Positions 6,260-8,932 of a stretch of 8,932 bases of DNA are shown one piece after another. The DNA comes from Thermoplasmatota archaeon (GTDB taxonomy: Archaea; Thermoplasmatota; Thermoplasmata; UBA10834), in assembly GCA_030836605.1 (NCBI GenBank), contig JAUPMC010000108.1:1-8932 (forward strand). The letters are read 5' to 3'. Below the pieces are notes generated by a model. It had not been told where the DNA came from and did not search any database. It saw only the letters and a program-made list of their open reading frames with translations. The position numbers and the translations under genes are program-made. Numbering within the stretch: the first letter of the stretch is position 1; the number at the start of each line of letters is the position of its first letter.

Positions 6260-6313
6260 GGCAGCATGGCCTGCGAGAGGCGCCCGTCGCTGGACAGCCG
6301 GCGGGCCCGTACC

Positions 6314-6323
6314 TCTAATATAT
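6314..6323 (+). promoter_or_regulatory. TATA element of the glmM-glmU operon
   Basis: CTAATATATC stands out in GC-rich sequence 55 bases after the surface protein gene. Expected transcription start is about 6344, giving a leader of roughly 16 nt before ATG 6360. Confidence 0.55.
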
Positions 6324-6359
6324 CAGGGTACATCATTCGGACACGGAAGGGCGCGCAGG

Positions 6360-7664
6360 ATGTCTCTGTTCGGATCGTCTGGCGTTCGCGGAGTGGTCAA
6401 CAGCGAGATGACCCCCGAGCTCGCCTGCCGCATAGGCATGGCGGTCGGCTCGGGTGCCAGGAACATCGTCGTAGGCACCGATTCGAGGACCTCCGGGCCC
6501 ATGATGGATGCGGCGGTCTCGTCGGGGCTGATGGCCTGCGGGTGTCAGGTGTACTCCTGCGGGCTCGTAACGACTCCCACCCTGGCCGAGGCCGCCAGGT
6601 GCATGGACGCCGGCGTGATGCTCACGGCGAGCCACAACCCGCCCGAGTACGCCGGCATCAAGCTCTGGAACCCGGACGGCATGGGCTTCGGCGTATCCCA
6701 GTCGGACAAGATCGAGAAGCTGGTCTCCTCGCGCAGGTTCAAGCTCAAGCCCTGGGACGGGGTCGGCACGAGGCATGTCCTCTCGGACATGCCCGAGACG
6801 CACGCCCAGAGGATACTGAGGGGCGTGGGCAAGGCCAAGCTCAAGGTCGTCGTGGACTGCGCCAACGGCCCCGCGTTCAATGTCACGCCTATCGTCCTGC
6901 AACGGATGGGCTGCAAGGTGGTCACGATCAACTCGAACCCCGACGGGCACTTCCCCGGGAGGATGCCCGAGCCCGTCGAGGAGAACCTCGCGGACCTCAG
7001 GAATGCCGTCATATCGATGAGGGCGGACATGGGCATAGCCCATGACGGGGACGCTGACCGGATGGTCGCGATAGACGACAAGGGCGTGTTCCTGGGCGGG
7101 GATCAGCTCCTGGCGCTGTTCGCGAGGCGCTACGGCAAGAAGAAGGTCGTTGTGACGGTGGACGCCTCCATGGCCATAGACGATTACATCGACGCCAAGG
7201 TCGTGCGCACGCGCGTGGGGGACGTGTTCGTGAGCGAGGAGGTCAAGAGGGTCAAGGCTGACTTCGGCGGGGAGCCCTCGGGCACCTGGATATTCCCCGA
7301 CCAGACATACTGCCCCGACGGCATCCTGGCGGCCGCGCGGCTGGCCGAGATGGCCTCGAGGAAGAAGCTGTCGGAGCTGAGGAAGGGCGTGCCTGTCTAT
7401 CCGACACTCAGGAAGTCAGTGTCCTTCAAGTCAGAGGACAAGCCCATGGTACTGAGGAAGCTCAAGGCGGAGATGACGTCCATCGACTCGGAGGAGCTCC
7501 TGACCATGGACGGCTTCAGGCACCAGTTCGAGGACGGCTGGGCGCTCGTCAGGGCCTCCGGGACCGAGCCGAAGATACGGTTGCTCGCGGAGGCTAGGTC
7601 GGCCGTCAGGGCCGATGAGATAATGAGACTGATGTCCGTTGCTGTCAGGAGGTGCGTCAAGTGA
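6360..7664 (+). CDS. glmM: Phosphoglucosamine mutase, archaeal GlmM type
   Basis: This enzyme of the alpha-D-phosphohexomutase family converts glucosamine-6-phosphate to glucosamine-1-phosphate. Its 434 residues match the family length. The active-site loop TASHNP holds the phosphoserine at S91, DGDADR (229-234) is the metal-binding loop, GGEPSG (303-308) is the sugar-binding loop, and RASGTEPK (398-405) is the phosphate-binding loop of domain 4. All four hallmark motifs are intact. Archaeal relatives may also act on mannose or glucose phosphates, so specificity rests partly on the neighbour: a GlmU-type gene overlaps its stop by four bases (GTGA, 7661-7664), which favours the glucosamine route. 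ATG 6360 follows GGAAGG (6345-6350) by 9 bases, a moderate ribosome binding site. Cytoplasmic. Confidence 0.95.
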   Translation: MSLFGSSGVRGVVNSEMTPELACRIGMAVGSGARNIVVGTDSRTSGPMMDAAVSSGLMACGCQVYSCGLVTTPTLAEAARCMDAGVMLTASHNPPEYAGIKLWNPDGMGFGVSQSDKIEKLVSSRRFKLKPWDGVGTRHVLSDMPETHAQRILRGVGKAKLKVVVDCANGPAFNVTPIVLQRMGCKVVTINSNPDGHFPGRMPEPVEENLADLRNAVISMRADMGIAHDGDADRMVAIDDKGVFLGGDQLLALFARRYGKKKVVVTVDASMAIDDYIDAKVVRTRVGDVFVSEEVKRVKADFGGEPSGTWIFPDQTYCPDGILAAARLAEMASRKKLSELRKGVPVYPTLRKSVSFKSEDKPMVLRKLKAEMTSIDSEELLTMDGFRHQFEDGWALVRASGTEPKIRLLAEARSAVRADEIMRLMSVAVRRCVK

Positions 7665-8887
7665 AGGGATACATCCTCGCCGCGGGCGAGGGCCTCAGGA
7701 TGAGGCCGCTGACATCCAACACCCCGAAGCCGCTCCTGCCGGTCGCGGGGAAGCCGTTCCTGGAGCACGACATAGACGCGCTCAAGGCGGCGGGCATCAA
7801 GGACATCATACTGCTCATAGGCTGGAAGGCGAACAGGGTCAGGGAGCACTTCGGGGACGGCTCGCGGTTCGGCGTCAGGATAGAGTACGTCGAGCAGAAG
7901 GAGCGCCTGGGGACCGCCCACGCCATCAGCATGATCAAGGACAAGGTCGACTCGCCGTTCTTCTGCCTGTACGGGGACGTCGTGCTCACGCCGGCGTCCG
8001 TGAGGGGGCTAGTGGAGCACCACAGGAAGGTCAAGGGGTCCGTGATGGCCCTGACCTCCGTGCCGGACCCGCGGAGGTACGGGTGCATCAAGGTCCAGGA
8101 CGGGGTCGTCGTGGACATCGTGGAGAAGCCGGAGGTCCCCGAGGGGAACCTCGTGAACGCGGGCGCGTACATCCTGGACCCGTCCATATTCGACGCCATC
8201 GCGGCGACGAAGAAATCCGTCCGGGGGGAGTACGAGATAACCGACTCCTTCAGGATCATGATGGAGAAGTCCCACCTGTACACGCACCTGCTCTCGGGAG
8301 AGTGGATGGATGTCGCCCGGCCCTGGGACCTGCTCGAGGCGAACAGGATACTGATGGACGGGCTCGAGACCAGGATCGAGGGCGTCGTGTCCGACAAGGC
8401 GACCATCATCGGCGAGGTGGAGATAGGCAAGGGGTCGGAGGTGCTGGCGGGGAGCTACATCGTCGGCCCGGTCATCATAGGCAGGGACTGCGTCATCGGC
8501 CCGAACGCCTACATCCGGCCCTCGACCTGCGTGTGCGACGGGTGCAAGGTCGGCAACTCGGTCGAGATAAAGAACTCCATCATCATGGACGGGACCAAGG
8601 TGCCGCACCTGAGCTATGTCGGGGACAGCGTCATCGGGGAGCGGTGCAACCTGGGCGCGGGCACGAAGATAGCGAACCTGCGCCTGGACGAGAAGGAGGT
8701 CATGGTCGTCGTCGACGGCAAGAAGACCGGCTCGGGCAGGCGGAAGCTCGGGGCGATCATCGGGGACGATGTCAAGACGGGCATCAACGCGACCATCGAT
8801 GTGGGCACGATCATAGGCGAGGGCTCGGTCATAGGGATGGGCGCCCTGGCGAAGGGGACGATAGCCCCCGGGAGCACGGTGTTCTAG
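7661..8887 (+). CDS. glmU: Bifunctional GlmU: glucosamine-1-phosphate acetyltransferase / UDP-GlcNAc pyrophosphorylase
   Basis: This 408-residue enzyme acetylates glucosamine-1-phosphate and joins the product to UMP from UTP, giving UDP-GlcNAc. The N-terminal nucleotidyltransferase domain has LAAGEGLRMRP (6-16), K23 in PKPLLP, D106 in the YGD metal motif and E155-K156-P157. From about residue 240 a left-handed beta-helix of hexapeptide repeats follows. By motif alignment with E. coli GlmU, R286, K304, H316 (catalytic base position), Y319, N330, N339 and K362 match the acetyltransferase site residues. Archaeal bifunctional enzymes of this kind are known (Sulfolobus ST0452). GTG 7661 is the chosen start: GGAGGTG at 7648-7654 lies 6 bases upstream, and it overlaps the glmM stop as GTGA, implying translational coupling. 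GTG 7652 is too close to that site. Other sugar-1-phosphates may also be used. Confidence 0.94.
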   Translation: MKGYILAAGEGLRMRPLTSNTPKPLLPVAGKPFLEHDIDALKAAGIKDIILLIGWKANRVREHFGDGSRFGVRIEYVEQKERLGTAHAISMIKDKVDSPFFCLYGDVVLTPASVRGLVEHHRKVKGSVMALTSVPDPRRYGCIKVQDGVVVDIVEKPEVPEGNLVNAGAYILDPSIFDAIAATKKSVRGEYEITDSFRIMMEKSHLYTHLLSGEWMDVARPWDLLEANRILMDGLETRIEGVVSDKATIIGEVEIGKGSEVLAGSYIVGPVIIGRDCVIGPNAYIRPSTCVCDGCKVGNSVEIKNSIIMDGTKVPHLSYVGDSVIGERCNLGAGTKIANLRLDEKEVMVVVDGKKTGSGRRKLGAIIGDDVKTGINATIDVGTIIGEGSVIGMGALAKGTIAPGSTVF

Positions 8888-8932
8888 GCTCCGGCCACCC
8901 CGTTCCCCGCGCGGCCACTCAGACGACTTCGA

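Noticed and set aside
8888..8932. Possible further gene at the right edge
   Set aside because: Only 45 bases follow the glmU stop. They show no start, ribosome binding site or RNA feature that can be judged.

Overview
The window is GC-rich and looks archaeal. A class II tRNA-Leu gene lacks an encoded CCA end, short TATA elements (one with a good BRE) precede transcription units, and ribosome binding sites are of the GGTGA/GGAGG type. AGG (Arg) and ATA (Ile) codons are common, and the last two genes are archaeal-type GlmM and GlmU. The style would fit a high-GC Thermoplasmata-like euryarchaeote, but that placement is inference. I see no transposase, phage gene or CRISPR array.

Layout. Positions 98-182 (minus) hold tRNA-Leu(CAG). 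Four plus-strand genes follow (375-3456), and all encode cysteine-based metal-binding modules. Two are tandem paralogues of 219 and 218 residues, each with 28 cysteines in the same order: an N-terminal zinc ribbon, DnaJ-type CxxCxGxG repeats without a J domain, and a C-terminal double zinc ribbon. The third is a signal-peptide protein with an outer beta-rich domain, one membrane segment, a proline-rich cytoplasmic tail and a terminal CxxH/CxxC knuckle. The fourth is a two-helix membrane protein ending in a zinc ribbon. This cluster is the best candidate for an undescribed system. A 77-residue basic protein of unknown function lies convergent to it (3576-3809, minus), with a clear BRE/TATA promoter.

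Between that promoter and the next gene is a very GC-rich, strongly self-complementary stretch (about 3900-4096). A 700-residue surface protein follows (4157-6259): signal peptide, eight-repeat beta-propeller that appears to close circularly, Ig-like domain, Ala-rich coiled-coil stalk and C-terminal membrane anchor.

The last unit is a two-gene operon, glmM (6360-7664) and a bifunctional glmU (7661-8887), overlapping by four bases (GTGA). Together they convert glucosamine-6-phosphate to UDP-GlcNAc, a precursor for archaeal surface glycans. The neighbouring propeller protein carries seven N-glycosylation sequons, so a link is plausible but unproven.
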